Source: Halarcobacter sp.
Lineage (GTDB): Bacteria > Campylobacterota > Campylobacteria > Campylobacterales > Arcobacteraceae
DNA length: 64,000 bases
Reading direction: 5' to 3'
Assembly: GCF_963676935.1 (NCBI RefSeq)
Contig: NZ_OY781470.1
Coordinates: forward strand, 1,522,680 to 1,586,679
This document shows, one piece after another, positions 7,956-17,105 of the stretch; the first letter of the stretch is position 1, and every line of letters begins with the position of its first letter. The notes below the pieces were generated by a model, which was given only the letters and a program-made list of their open reading frames with translations, was not told the DNA's origin and searched no databases. The position numbers and the translations under genes are program-made.

Positions 7956-9884
7956 ATGAAAAAAAATACAACAACTGAAAAAACACTTATTAATATAATT
8001 AAATATGGTGCAGTCATTCCTATAGTATTACTATCTGTAATATTTACCTATATTTTTATTCAATACAAGAATAAAGAATTAATTGATGAAATAAGTAATC
8101 TTGAAATTAAATTTCTAAATGATAATAAAAGAAATGTTAAAGATGAAGTAAAAAGAGTTATTGATTCTATAAACTATGAAATTGGTATTTCAGAACAAAA
8201 TTTAAAAAAATCTTTAAAAAATAAAGTTTATGAAGCCCATACAATAGCTTCAAATATATATAAAGAAGAGTTAAAAACTGGAAAATCAAAAGAAGAGATT
8301 TTCAAAACTATAAAAAACACACTTGGAAGTATTATATACAATAATGGAAGAGGATATATTTTTATTGATGATATAAATGGTATAAAACTTCTTCAACCAA
8401 CAAATAAAAGCTTTGAAGGAAAAGACTTTTCCAACTTTAAAGATCCACACGGATATAACTTTGTAAAAAAAATCATAAAAACAATTAAAAATAAAACTGA
8501 AACTTTTGATAAATATTATTGGTACAAATCTCAAACTGATAAAACAGCTTATGAAAAAATGAGTTTTTATAAATATTTTGAACCTTACAATGTTGCGATA
8601 GGAACTGGTGAATATATTGTAGATTTTGAAAAAACAATTCAAAAAAGACTTCTAGATAAAATAAAAAGAATTAGATTTAATGATAATGGTTATATAACAA
8701 TTCTAAGTGATAAAGGTGAGTATTTATCATACTTCAAAGAAGATAAAATAGGAACTAATGGTTTTAATCTTCAAGATGAAAATGGAAACTATTATATAAG
8801 AGATATTATAAATTTTGCAAAAGAAAAAAATAATGGATTTTTATCTTATATAGCTTCTTACAAGCCAAATGGTAATAATCAAAATAGAGAAAAAATATCT
8901 TATATAAGTTATTTCAAACAATGGGATTGGGTAATACTTTCTGGATTTTACCTTGAAGAATTAAAAGATCAGATAAAAGATAAAGAGATAGTACTGAAAA
9001 GAAGATACGAAGAGATTATACAAAAAATCATCACTATAAGTTTTATTGTTACTCTCATATTAATTTTATTTTCATTTTATATTTCAAGAATTATTTATAA
9101 TAGATTTAATGAATATAAAGAAGAGATAGAAAAAGAAGTTGACAAAACAATTGAAAAAGAAAAACTTCTTATTCAACAATCAAAAATGGCTATTATGGGA
9201 GAGATGATTGGCAATATTGCACACCAATGGAAACAGCCTTTAAATCTAATAAGTACTTCTAATAGTTTGATAAAACTTAACAAAGAATATGATAATTTTA
9301 GCACTCCTGAACAAATAAATGAAGCTATAGATAATATTGACAATTCAGTAAATCATTTAGCTACAACAATAGATGATTTTAGAAACTTTTTTAAACCAAA
9401 TAAAATCAAATCTGTATTTAAAATAAAAACTGTATTAGATAAAACATTTAAACTTTTAAATACTCAAGTTAAAAACAACAGTATAAAATTAATAACGAAA
9501 ATAGATGACATTGAAATTTATGGTTTTGAAAATGAACTTTTACAAGTAACAATAAACATAATAAAAAATGCAATTGATGAATTGTTTAAAATTAAAGATG
9601 AAAGAATGTTATTTATTACTGCTTATTTAAAAAATGACATTGTTTATATCAAAATAAAAGACAATGCAGGTGGAATCCCTAAAGAACTTAAAGAGAAAGT
9701 TTTTCAAGCTTACTTCACAACAAAAGGTGATAAAGGGACAGGAATAGGTTTATATATGTGTAAACAGATTATTACCAATATTAATGGAGATATAAAAGTA
9801 TCAAATCTTGAATATACACACGAAGATAAAACTTATAAAGGTGCAGAATTTACAATATCAATACCTTTTCAATCCTCTTTTTAA
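7956..9884 (+). CDS. Cache-domain sensor histidine kinase
   Basis: A 642-aa inner-membrane sensor. The first membrane helix is at about 14-34 and a second at about 353-375. The roughly 300 residues between them form a periplasmic sensor of the Cache type, apparently with two modules (RGYIFIDDINGIKLLQ and NGYITILSDKGEYLS). The cytoplasmic part has an H-box IAHQWKQPLN with the phospho-His near 424, an N-box NIIKNAIDEL, and G-boxes DNAGGIP and GTGIGLYMC. The variant AHQWKQPL is common in Campylobacterota sensors. No response regulator is adjacent, so it is an orphan kinase. Ligands of such Cache sensors are usually small metabolites; this one cannot be predicted. Confidence 0.9.
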   Translation: MKKNTTTEKTLINIIKYGAVIPIVLLSVIFTYIFIQYKNKELIDEISNLEIKFLNDNKRNVKDEVKRVIDSINYEIGISEQNLKKSLKNKVYEAHTIASNIYKEELKTGKSKEEIFKTIKNTLGSIIYNNGRGYIFIDDINGIKLLQPTNKSFEGKDFSNFKDPHGYNFVKKIIKTIKNKTETFDKYYWYKSQTDKTAYEKMSFYKYFEPYNVAIGTGEYIVDFEKTIQKRLLDKIKRIRFNDNGYITILSDKGEYLSYFKEDKIGTNGFNLQDENGNYYIRDIINFAKEKNNGFLSYIASYKPNGNNQNREKISYISYFKQWDWVILSGFYLEELKDQIKDKEIVLKRRYEEIIQKIITISFIVTLILILFSFYISRIIYNRFNEYKEEIEKEVDKTIEKEKLLIQQSKMAIMGEMIGNIAHQWKQPLNLISTSNSLIKLNKEYDNFSTPEQINEAIDNIDNSVNHLATTIDDFRNFFKPNKIKSVFKIKTVLDKTFKLLNTQVKNNSIKLITKIDDIEIYGFENELLQVTINIIKNAIDELFKIKDERMLFITAYLKNDIVYIKIKDNAGGIPKELKEKVFQAYFTTKGDKGTGIGLYMCKQIITNINGDIKVSNLEYTHEDKTYKGAEFTISIPFQSSF

Positions 9885-9912
9885 TCCTAAGGCTAAGTTT
9901 AGCCCATAGGAT
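9884..9912. terminator. Bidirectional terminator overlapping two convergent gene ends
   Basis: ATCCTA and GGCTAA pair with TTAGCC and TAGGAT across a small internal bulge. The stem-loop overlaps the stop of the histidine kinase gene and the last codons of the convergent aldo/keto reductase gene. Confidence 0.6.
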
Positions 9913-10918
9913 ATAAAATCTCTTTTTGAATCTCTTGTATTTTTGACATCAATTCTTGACCAATTTCAAAATCTAGTGCTGCTAATGATTCATCTAATTG
10001 TGATAACTCTCTTGCACCAATAATTGTAGATGCAACAAATTTAAAATGCTTAGAATAAGCAACTGCTAATGTAACAGGAGAAACTCCATACTCTTTTGCC
10101 AAAATAACGTATTGTCTTGTTGCTTCTAATGTTTTTTCATTTACAAATCTTGAAGCTTGAGCTTGTACTCTTGGATTTTGGTGTTTTGCATATGCAGTGA
10201 ATCTACACCCTTCTGGATATAATCCACTGTTGTATTTTCCTGATAATACGCCGCCACCAATTGGTGAATATGGTAGTAAAGAGATATTTTCTCTTAAACA
10301 TATGTTCGCTAATTCATCATGAAATCTTGGATTTAATAATGAGAAATTATTTTGAATAGATTCAAATCTAACTAAATCTTTATATTTTGAAACTTCATTT
10401 GCTTTAGTAAGTCCATATGCAGTATCATTTGAAGTTCCAATATATCTAACTTTACCCTCACGAACTAATTCGTCAAAAGCTTTTAAACTCTCCTCAATTG
10501 GTACAATTGTATCCGGCCAGTGCATTTGATATAAATCAAGATAATCAGTATCTAATCTTTTTAGACTTCCTTCAACTGCTCTTTTTATATGAAAAGAATC
10601 AATTGCAGTAAGACCATGTCTTGTAGGCGGAACAAACCATCCTGAAGCTGCACCTGCTACTTTTGATGCAAGAATGATTGATTCTCTTGGTTTACTTTTT
10701 AACCACTCACCTACAATTTTTTCAGTTGTACCTTCATAAGAAGCCTTAGGGGGTACTGGATAGATTTCAGCTGTATCAAAAAAATTGATTCCTCTTTCAT
10801 AAGCTTTATCCATTATTTTGAAAGCTTCAGCTTTATTTGTTGAGCTTCCAAATGTCATTGTTCCTAAACAAATAGGAGTTACTCTTAGTCCACTTTTACC
10901 TATATAGTTATAATTCAT
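9899..10918 (-). CDS. Aldo/keto reductase
   Basis: A 339-residue soluble NADPH-dependent oxidoreductase with the (beta/alpha)8 fold. The catalytic tetrad is visible: Asp in FFDTAEIYP, the Tyr of that segment, Lys in ILASKVAG and His in YQMHWPD. The C-terminal SPVTLAVAYSKH and ASTIIGAR segments bind the cofactor. The length and the NYNYIGKSGLRVTPICLGTM opening put it in the Tas/YajO-like branch. The substrate is unknown. It is a single-gene unit. Confidence 0.9.
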   Translation of the reverse strand: MNYNYIGKSGLRVTPICLGTMTFGSSTNKAEAFKIMDKAYERGINFFDTAEIYPVPPKASYEGTTEKIVGEWLKSKPRESIILASKVAGAASGWFVPPTRHGLTAIDSFHIKRAVEGSLKRLDTDYLDLYQMHWPDTIVPIEESLKAFDELVREGKVRYIGTSNDTAYGLTKANEVSKYKDLVRFESIQNNFSLLNPRFHDELANICLRENISLLPYSPIGGGVLSGKYNSGLYPEGCRFTAYAKHQNPRVQAQASRFVNEKTLEATRQYVILAKEYGVSPVTLAVAYSKHFKFVASTIIGARELSQLDESLAALDFEIGQELMSKIQEIQKEILYPMG

Positions 10919-10961
10919 AATATTACCTTTAAAAAAATGAATTATAACGCTTTATATTTTA

Positions 10962-11939
10962 TTATTCCATTATACAAATCTCTTTTTTAAACATATGTAC
11001 AATTGTTTCTTTTGCAACTAATGAAACTACAAAAATAGTAATTGCCATAAATATATAAGATAAAATTGCATATATATTTTCATGAGTTAACTGATACATT
11101 AAAATAGTTGCAATACTAATTGCAGCCATAGGGAATGTAAAGGCCCACCATGAAATAAAAAACTTGATATTGATATAGTTTTTATACATTACAAATACTA
11201 AAATTGTAAAAAATAAAGCCAAACTATATAAGATATGGGCAAAAAAATCTAAACTTGAAGTTAATTTAATATAAGCCACAAATCCAATTGCTGGTGGTGC
11301 AATAAGTATAAATAGAGTTGGCATAAATTTAGGTGCAAATTGCTTATGGAAAATAATTCTATTTAAAATAATCGCAAAAAGAATAATCCAAAAGAAAATA
11401 CCTATAGAAAAGAAAAAGTATAAAACTGAATCTGATACAAAACCTTTTCCTGCAATAGGAACAATAATATTACCAACAATAGGGATAAACCAAGCTGGAT
11501 TTGAGTGGTGAATTTCTAAGTTATTATTTATCCAATACTTAATTGTATAAAAAGTAAAAAAGAAGTGTAATAAAGCACCTGTAACAAAAAGTACATTTGA
11601 TAATTCACTGATAGAATGTCTAAAAAAAATAGATAATAAAAGAAGTGAAATTGATATAGCTGCAAAGAAATTTACTCTTACTGGATGTGTCATCTCTTTT
11701 TTTACCTCTTCTTTATAAGTAATGATTTTTTTTACATAAAAAAATAAAATTACTAAAAATAGCCCCAAAGAGATATAACCAAAAATCTCAACAATTATAG
11801 TTGGGAAATATAAAACTTCATGCATTTTATGAAATACAATTGATAAACCAGTAAACCCCATAACAATAGCAAACATCATAATTGGAAAAAACTGCAACCT
11901 ATCAGAAGGTATTGATTTAATATGTTCAGTTTGACTCAT
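10962..11939 (-). CDS. SLAC1/TehA-type anion channel or exporter
   Basis: A 325-residue membrane protein with about ten helices, fitting the tellurite-resistance/dicarboxylate transporter (TDT) family. Family-like features are the FPIMMFAIVMGFTGLSI start, HHSNPAWFIPIVGNIIVP in the middle and a WWAFTFPMAAISIAT segment near the end. TehA homologues are anion channels; tellurite resistance is a side effect of overexpression. The physiological ion here is not evident. Divergent from a small ORF at 11995. Confidence 0.85.
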   Translation of the reverse strand: MSQTEHIKSIPSDRLQFFPIMMFAIVMGFTGLSIVFHKMHEVLYFPTIIVEIFGYISLGLFLVILFFYVKKIITYKEEVKKEMTHPVRVNFFAAISISLLLLSIFFRHSISELSNVLFVTGALLHFFFTFYTIKYWINNNLEIHHSNPAWFIPIVGNIIVPIAGKGFVSDSVLYFFFSIGIFFWIILFAIILNRIIFHKQFAPKFMPTLFILIAPPAIGFVAYIKLTSSLDFFAHILYSLALFFTILVFVMYKNYINIKFFISWWAFTFPMAAISIATILMYQLTHENIYAILSYIFMAITIFVVSLVAKETIVHMFKKEICIME

Positions 11940-11994
11940 ATATAAAATCCTTTAAAGAAATCTTTATTTATAATGGTTTGAAAGAAGGAGAATT

Positions 11995-12198
11995 ATGGCT
12001 AAAAAACCAATAATCAATTTAATACCTATGAATTTATCATATCAAGATAGAGATCAAACAATAAAACTGTTAACTTTTAAAAGATCAAATATGACACTGG
12101 ACATTGCCATATATGAAAATGAAAAGTTTATTAAAAATAGTAATATAGTGTTCGCGCATCTTCCAAAAAGTATTAAATCAAAGATCAAACCATTATAA
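11995..12198 (+). CDS. Small conserved-looking hypothetical protein (67 aa)
   Basis: A 67-codon frame preceded by a strong GAAGGAG ribosome site six bases before the ATG, which makes it a likely gene in spite of its size. The product is basic (many Lys), starts MAKKPIINLIPMNLSYQ and has no Cys or membrane helix. I do not recognise a family. It is divergent from the TehA-like gene and convergent with cobC. Confidence 0.6.
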   Translation: MAKKPIINLIPMNLSYQDRDQTIKLLTFKRSNMTLDIAIYENEKFIKNSNIVFAHLPKSIKSKIKPL

Positions 12199-12233
12199 TT
12201 TTGAATTATATATCGTTTAAGTTGAAATTATGA

Positions 12234-12794
12234 TTAAATAAACTTATGATTTAAATATAAGTCCAAATTATAATTAAAAGCATCTAGATAATCAATCTTA
12301 AAAAGGAAATCAGTATAATCTTTATTCATAAGTAAAGAGTGAAGCATTCTCATGGTACCACCATGGGTACAAATCAATATTTTTTTGTTTTTTGGAAGTG
12401 AGTTTAAGAATTCTTTTATTCTTTGTTCAAAAGACTCTATAGGCTCTTCACAAATATATGAATACCAAGTATTTATATTTTCTAAATACTCTTGTTTGTA
12501 ATCATCATTTTGCTCTACTTCCTCAAAAGATTTTCCCTCTATATTTTTTTTGAATTTCATCTCTCTTAATCTATTATCACAAATATATTCATCACTTATA
12601 TGTTTTACAGTATCTACACAACGCTTCAAATCTGAGGTATAAATTAAATCGAAGTTCTGTTTAGAAAGCAACTCTTCAATCTTTGAATGTTCAAACAACT
12701 GCATATCCAAACCAATATCACTATCATAACCTATATATCTCTTTTGATATTCTACAGGTACAGCTGCGTGTCTTAATAGAGTAATCTTAGACAT
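12234..12794 (-). CDS. cobC: Histidine phosphatase, probable alpha-ribazole phosphatase CobC
   Basis: A 186-aa histidine phosphatase. The catalytic His lies in ITLLRHAAVP (normally RHG; here Ala replaces Gly), a second Arg in YTSDLKRC, and the second His in ICTHGGTMR. CobC removes the phosphate from alpha-ribazole 5'-phosphate or from cobalamin 5'-phosphate, the end of nucleotide-loop assembly. The assignment leans on position: it is the last gene of the leftward cobamide operon and overlaps cobS by eight bases. By motif alone it could be any small phosphoglycerate-mutase-like phosphatase. Confidence 0.82.
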   Translation of the reverse strand: MSKITLLRHAAVPVEYQKRYIGYDSDIGLDMQLFEHSKIEELLSKQNFDLIYTSDLKRCVDTVKHISDEYICDNRLREMKFKKNIEGKSFEEVEQNDDYKQEYLENINTWYSYICEEPIESFEQRIKEFLNSLPKNKKILICTHGGTMRMLHSLLMNKDYTDFLFKIDYLDAFNYNLDLYLNHKFI

Positions 12795-13530
12795 AAAAAC
12801 AAACTCCTAAAGCTAATAGTATCTCAATACTTTCTAAAATAAAACCTAAGACATCTCCATTTAAAAAACCTAAAGCTTTTTTCAAAAAAATTGTAATAAA
12901 CAAAGCAATTAAAAATGCTAAAGGAATAAAAATAAGAAAACTAAAATTAGTAAATAAAAAAACCAAAAAACCAAAAAATATAATAGAAGTTAAAAAACTT
13001 TTTGGCTTAAAACTATCTGACATCATAGTTACAAATGGGGATTTAAACCTAGAAAAATAGATTGTAAACTGAACACTTAACCTACTTATTATCAATATAG
13101 CTACAAGCTCTAATAAATAGTCATGATATAAAAGATATGAGAATCCAGCTATTTTTAAAACTACAAAGATAATTGAGTATAAAACTCCTATTGCACCAAC
13201 TGTTGGCTCTTTTATGATCTTATAGGCATCTTTGCCACTATGTTTTGCATATATTGCATCTGCCACATCAAGTATTGCCTCTGTATGTATAAAACCATAA
13301 AGGATAAAATAAACACAAGTAGCAATAATAGCAGCCAATATTGGGATTGAATCAAGTAGTGAGTAAAGAAGTATTGTAAAACTTCCTAAAACTAAACCAA
13401 CAAAGGGTAAGAAGAAAACTGTATAGTTTAAAACCTCTTTTCTTGATATATCATCATCTTTTTTAAAACTTACAGGAAGGATAGAAAAGTAACTAAATAC
13501 AAATTTTAGCCCAAGAATTATATTATTCAT
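12787..13530 (-). CDS. cobS: Adenosylcobinamide-GDP ribazoletransferase CobS
   Basis: CobS is an inner-membrane enzyme that joins adenosylcobinamide-GDP to alpha-ribazole (or its phosphate) to form the cobamide. The 247-aa product is polytopic. It carries the conserved acidic cluster HTEAILDVADAIYAKHSG near residues 80-97 (metal-binding Glu/Asp residues) and the FLNGDVLG segment near the C-terminus. The start overlaps the end of cobQ by eight bases and its end overlaps cobC, showing tight coupling in the operon. Confidence 0.93.
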   Translation of the reverse strand: MNNIILGLKFVFSYFSILPVSFKKDDDISRKEVLNYTVFFLPFVGLVLGSFTILLYSLLDSIPILAAIIATCVYFILYGFIHTEAILDVADAIYAKHSGKDAYKIIKEPTVGAIGVLYSIIFVVLKIAGFSYLLYHDYLLELVAILIISRLSVQFTIYFSRFKSPFVTMMSDSFKPKSFLTSIIFFGFLVFLFTNFSFLIFIPLAFLIALFITIFLKKALGFLNGDVLGFILESIEILLALGVCFYV

Positions 13531-14917
13531 AAATACTCTTTTTTATAGTTTCTATATCAATTCTCTTTTTTAATTGTGAGATAAAACTATTTATAGTTTT
13601 TTGTTTATACTCTTCAAAATCAAAACCTTGATAGTTTTTATCTATAGCTTTAAAAAGTTTGTTTCGTAAACTATCATTATCAAAAATTGCATGGGCAAAA
13701 GTTCCTTTGATATTTTTGTTTTCAAAGTATAAAGGGTATTTTGAAGAGTTACCGTGATGTATCTCAAAGCCATTTACTTTACAATCAAAGATTTCATACT
13801 CTTTTTTCTCTAAAATCTTCTTTTTTTCAAAAACTATCATATCATCTATAAAAGCAAACCCCTCTTCTGCTGTAGGAGTTTCATTTTCTAGGGCATACTT
13901 ATCATCTAAAGAGTTAAAAAGCATCTCATAACCACCACAAATACCAAAAATCTCTTTTTTGAACTCTTTAATATTTTTAAAAAGTCCAGTTTTTTTAAGC
14001 CACAGTAAATCTTTGATTACAAGTTTAGACCCTGGTAAAATAACCATATCATATTTGTCTAAAGGGATATTTGACTCTATAAACTCTAGGTTTATATTAT
14101 CATCTGATACAAGTGGTTCAAAATCGTTGAAATTACTCATATATGGATATGAGATTACTCCCACATTTATGATTGCTTTTTCTTTGTTTTGAATATAGTT
14201 TTTTAAGCTTTGTGAATCTTCAAAGCCAAAATTAAAGGGTGTATATGGAAGCACACCTAAAACTGGAATTTTAAACTCCTCTTGGATAATCCTAACCCCC
14301 TCATCAAAAAGAATTAAATCCCCACGAAACTTGTTTACAATTACACCTATTACATTTTCTCTTAACTTTTTAGGTAGTAAATTATATACTCCATAAATAG
14401 ATGCAAAAACCCCACCTTTTTCTATATCTGCAATAAGTATGATTTTTGTATTGTACTCATCTGCTATAAAGATATTTGAAAGGTCTTTATCCATAAGATT
14501 AAGCTCAACAGGACTTCCAGCTCCTTCACAAACAACAACATCATACTTTGAATCAAGATAATCAAAACATCTTTTTACAGCTGGTTTAAGTATGTCTAAA
14601 TCCCTATAATATTCCTTAACATCTTTATTTGTTACAACCTTACCTTCAACTATAAGAGAAGCTGCACTACCACGACCCGATTTTAATAATACTGGATTTA
14701 AGTGATATGAGGTTTTTACTCCTAAAATCCCAGCTTGAAAATATTGTGCAACTGCAATCTCACTTTTATCATCACACACAAAGGCATTGTTTGAAACATT
14801 TTGAGCCTTAAAAGGAGCCACACTTAAGCCCATATCTTGGATTATTTTTGCTATTACAAAAGTAAGGGTTGATTTTCCCGCATCTGAACTTGTACCAAAT
14901 ATTGAGATATTATTCAT
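13523..14917 (-). CDS. cobQ: Cobyric acid synthase CobQ/CbiP
   Basis: A 464-aa glutamine- and ATP-dependent amidotransferase that amidates four side chains of adenosylcobyrinic a,c-diamide. The N-terminal dethiobiotin-synthetase-like domain has the P-loop FGTSSDAGKST, APFKAQNVSNN and VVCEGAGSPVE. The C-terminal glutaminase domain has Cys in FGICGGYEM and His in GTFAHAIFD. All key residues are present. Its presence means the cell handles cobyrinate-level intermediates as well as late cobinamide. No corrin-ring synthesis genes are in the window; they may be elsewhere or absent. Its start sits next to the cobU stop. Confidence 0.94.
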   Translation of the reverse strand: MNNISIFGTSSDAGKSTLTFVIAKIIQDMGLSVAPFKAQNVSNNAFVCDDKSEIAVAQYFQAGILGVKTSYHLNPVLLKSGRGSAASLIVEGKVVTNKDVKEYYRDLDILKPAVKRCFDYLDSKYDVVVCEGAGSPVELNLMDKDLSNIFIADEYNTKIILIADIEKGGVFASIYGVYNLLPKKLRENVIGVIVNKFRGDLILFDEGVRIIQEEFKIPVLGVLPYTPFNFGFEDSQSLKNYIQNKEKAIINVGVISYPYMSNFNDFEPLVSDDNINLEFIESNIPLDKYDMVILPGSKLVIKDLLWLKKTGLFKNIKEFKKEIFGICGGYEMLFNSLDDKYALENETPTAEEGFAFIDDMIVFEKKKILEKKEYEIFDCKVNGFEIHHGNSSKYPLYFENKNIKGTFAHAIFDNDSLRNKLFKAIDKNYQGFDFEEYKQKTINSFISQLKKRIDIETIKKSIYE

Positions 14918-15409
14918 CTATTTTAATCTACTTTCAAGTCCAAATTTAACTTCATACACCTCATCGCAGATTTTGGCAAGCTTTTGTCCTATGATTCCAG
15001 TTAAATCTACAAATCTTCTACTATCTTTATCAAAAGGGATTACTCCTGAAGTTACTTCATTTAAAACAAAAACTATATTACAATCTAGTTGATCTAAAGT
15101 CTCTAGTTGTTTTAAAAGTTCTTCTTCCTCTTTTTCAATATTATTAAATATCCACATAGAGATACAATCTACTAAATAAGTCTCTTTTTCTTTTATCAAT
15201 TTAGTTAAATCTTTTGACTCTTCTAAAGTTGTAAAATTATCTTCCCTACTCTTTTTGTGTTTATCCACTCTTTTATGCATCTCTTTATCATCATAAGAGT
15301 TATCATAGGTTGCTATATAAAAAGGCTTGTTTGATGCAAGGCTTAAGGCTTTTAACTCCGCAAGGTTTGACTTACCACTTTTTTGTCCACCAAAATATAA
15401 AACTTTCAT
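14918..15409 (-). CDS. cobU: Adenosylcobinamide kinase/guanylyltransferase CobU
   Basis: A 163-aa bifunctional enzyme that phosphorylates adenosylcobinamide and then transfers GMP to it. The P-loop GGQKSGKSNLAE is at residues 8-19. The guanylyl-acceptor His is probably in EMHKRVDKHKK. The family segments YLVDCISMWI and VLNEVTSGVIP, and the terminal TGIIGQKLAKICDEV, are all present. The length matches the family (about 170-180 aa). It lies between cobT and cobQ with two-base or smaller gaps. Confidence 0.93.
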   Translation of the reverse strand: MKVLYFGGQKSGKSNLAELKALSLASNKPFYIATYDNSYDDKEMHKRVDKHKKSREDNFTTLEESKDLTKLIKEKETYLVDCISMWIFNNIEKEEEELLKQLETLDQLDCNIVFVLNEVTSGVIPFDKDSRRFVDLTGIIGQKLAKICDEVYEVKFGLESRLK

Positions 15410-15411
15410 AT

Positions 15412-16470
15412 TTATCCCAAAAAGCTTTCTATTTTTTCTGTTATGGTTTTTTTATCATGTCCATTTAAAAATCCATAAGCTAAAGCAGCCCCTGCTCCAA
15501 CCCCCTCTTTTGCTTCTCCACTATCATAAAGTTTTAGTGCAGGATGGCTTGATAAAGCAAAATCAAAATCAGCATAATAAGCATTTAGTTTAAAATCAAG
15601 CATCTCTAAAAGTGCTTTGATATCACTATTTTTATCATCATATACCCACTTTGTAGTACACAAAGATAAGTTAGAAGTTTCAAACTCTGCTTCCATAGTT
15701 TTTAATACTGCATTTACTATTAGAAGGATACAAGCCATTTGAGTTCCACCTGCTAAGATCACTTTTAGTTTATTGTTTAAGCCTAAAATAACTCCAGCAT
15801 AAAATATAAGCATATTATCTGCAACTTTACTAAGTACTGAAAATAGATCATCCTCTTTTGAAATATTTTCCAAAGCTTTATTGATAGTTGTATTTCTAAT
15901 ACTATTTGGAACCTCTTTAAATGAACTACTAAACATCTCCCTACACTTATATCCCAATGCCAAAGCAGTTGCAGTTGCGGTTGTTGTTCCACTTGGTACT
16001 GATTCTGCTAAGATTAAATAATCATCTTTTAATTCATAAGCTTGTCCAAATACTAATCCCTTTTGAAAAACTGCCATTGCATCTATATTTGCACCCTCAA
16101 CAATTGATTTTGATGGTTCAATTTGCATATTGTGTATTTTGAAGTATTCTAGTTTTGGTTTTACTTCTATACCTAAATCAAGAAGTTCTATATTTGAAAA
16201 GGGGTTTAAAAGATGAACTGCTCTTGTTATAAGTGCAGGGGTAGGAACACCTTTTGGTGTTTTTGCAACATCCTCTAAGCTTCTTACCTCTCCACTACAT
16301 AAAAACTCACTATCTAGTGTTGGGGTTAAATATATTTGACCTGGAATTCCAGCTTGTGTAATCCCTTCTATATTGGCAGTTGCAGTATTGCTCATAGCTA
16401 AAATATATGTTGCTTTTTTACCTCGCAAACTTTCAACAAAATCTATATTTCCAATTATACTTTTTATCAT
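15412..16470 (-). CDS. cobT: Nicotinate mononucleotide-dependent phosphoribosyltransferase CobT, archaeal/cyanobacterial type
   Basis: The product (about 352 aa) activates a lower-ligand base such as dimethylbenzimidazole to its alpha-riboside phosphate. It belongs to the UPF0284/TIGR00303-like branch rather than the common enterobacterial CobT. This is seen in ILAMSNTATANIEGITQAGI, LDLGIEVKP, VPSGTTTATATALALGY, ILAGGTQMACIL and GVGAGAALAYGF. I start at the ATG at 16470 because AGGAAAG lies just before it. An in-frame upstream start at 16521 would overlap bluB by 43 bases and has no better ribosome site. Its position directly after bluB fits the shared base substrate. Confidence 0.88.
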   Translation of the reverse strand: MIKSIIGNIDFVESLRGKKATYILAMSNTATANIEGITQAGIPGQIYLTPTLDSEFLCSGEVRSLEDVAKTPKGVPTPALITRAVHLLNPFSNIELLDLGIEVKPKLEYFKIHNMQIEPSKSIVEGANIDAMAVFQKGLVFGQAYELKDDYLILAESVPSGTTTATATALALGYKCREMFSSSFKEVPNSIRNTTINKALENISKEDDLFSVLSKVADNMLIFYAGVILGLNNKLKVILAGGTQMACILLIVNAVLKTMEAEFETSNLSLCTTKWVYDDKNSDIKALLEMLDFKLNAYYADFDFALSSHPALKLYDSGEAKEGVGAGAALAYGFLNGHDKKTITEKIESFLG

Positions 16471-16478
16471 CTTCTTTC

Positions 16479-17102
16479 CTATAAAGTTTTTATATCTTTT
16501 AAACTCTTTTTCTTTTCCCATTCTATTTTTAATAGTTCAGGCTCTTCTAAAAACTGATCCACATATCCTATTGCTAAATAAGATACTAGTTTATACTCTT
16601 TGCCAATAGCAAGTATTTTCTTTACTTTTTTAGGCTTTAATATACTTATCCAACCAACTCCAATATTATATGCTCTAGCCATAAGCCAAAGGTTTTGTAT
16701 AGCACAAACTACACTATACTCTCCCATTTTCTTTTGAGTTGTTTGCCCTAATATCTTTCTTTTTGGTTTTTCATATAATACGGCTAAATTGATATAAGAC
16801 TCTTTTATACCTTCAAGTTTCAACTTTGGATATATTTCACTGTCATTAAATATCTTTTTTGCTTTCTTGTTTTCTTTTTCAAACTCTTTGTATATCTTAT
16901 TTCTTTTATCTTTGCTTTTTACAATAACAAATTTCCAAGGTTGTGAAAAACCAACAGAGGGTGCACTATTTGCTGCAGTTAAAATCTCATCTAAAATTTT
17001 ATCATCTATTTTCTTTTTTAAAAATCTATTACCTCTAACATCTCTTCTTAGAAGTATAATATCTTTTAGGGTTTTTATATCATTATCATTAAACTGTTTC
17101 AT
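16479..17102 (-). CDS. bluB: 5,6-dimethylbenzimidazole synthase BluB
   Basis: BluB is an oxygen-dependent flavin destructase that cannibalises reduced FMN to make dimethylbenzimidazole, the lower ligand of B12. The 207-aa protein has the nitroreductase fold with BluB hallmarks: LRRDVRGNRFL near residues 18-28, APSVGFSQPWKFVIV near 47-61, GEYSVVCAIQNLW and GVGWISILKP. The Asp of RRDVRG and the Ser of PSVGFSQ are the residues that set BluB apart from ordinary nitroreductases. It implies that the cell makes true B12 under oxygen rather than a norpseudo-cobamide. Located between the kinase-like gene and cobT. Confidence 0.92.
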   Translation of the reverse strand: MKQFNDNDIKTLKDIILLRRDVRGNRFLKKKIDDKILDEILTAANSAPSVGFSQPWKFVIVKSKDKRNKIYKEFEKENKKAKKIFNDSEIYPKLKLEGIKESYINLAVLYEKPKRKILGQTTQKKMGEYSVVCAIQNLWLMARAYNIGVGWISILKPKKVKKILAIGKEYKLVSYLAIGYVDQFLEEPELLKIEWEKKKSLKDIKTL

Positions 17103-17105
17103 CTG

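Noticed and set aside
8286-8642. A 118-codon leftward frame inside the Cache histidine kinase gene.
   Set aside because: Phe/Ile-rich shadow of an AT-rich real gene with all kinase motifs.
15783-16142. Short open frames on both strands inside cobT.
   Set aside because: Antisense or out-of-frame shadows of a gene with clear family motifs.
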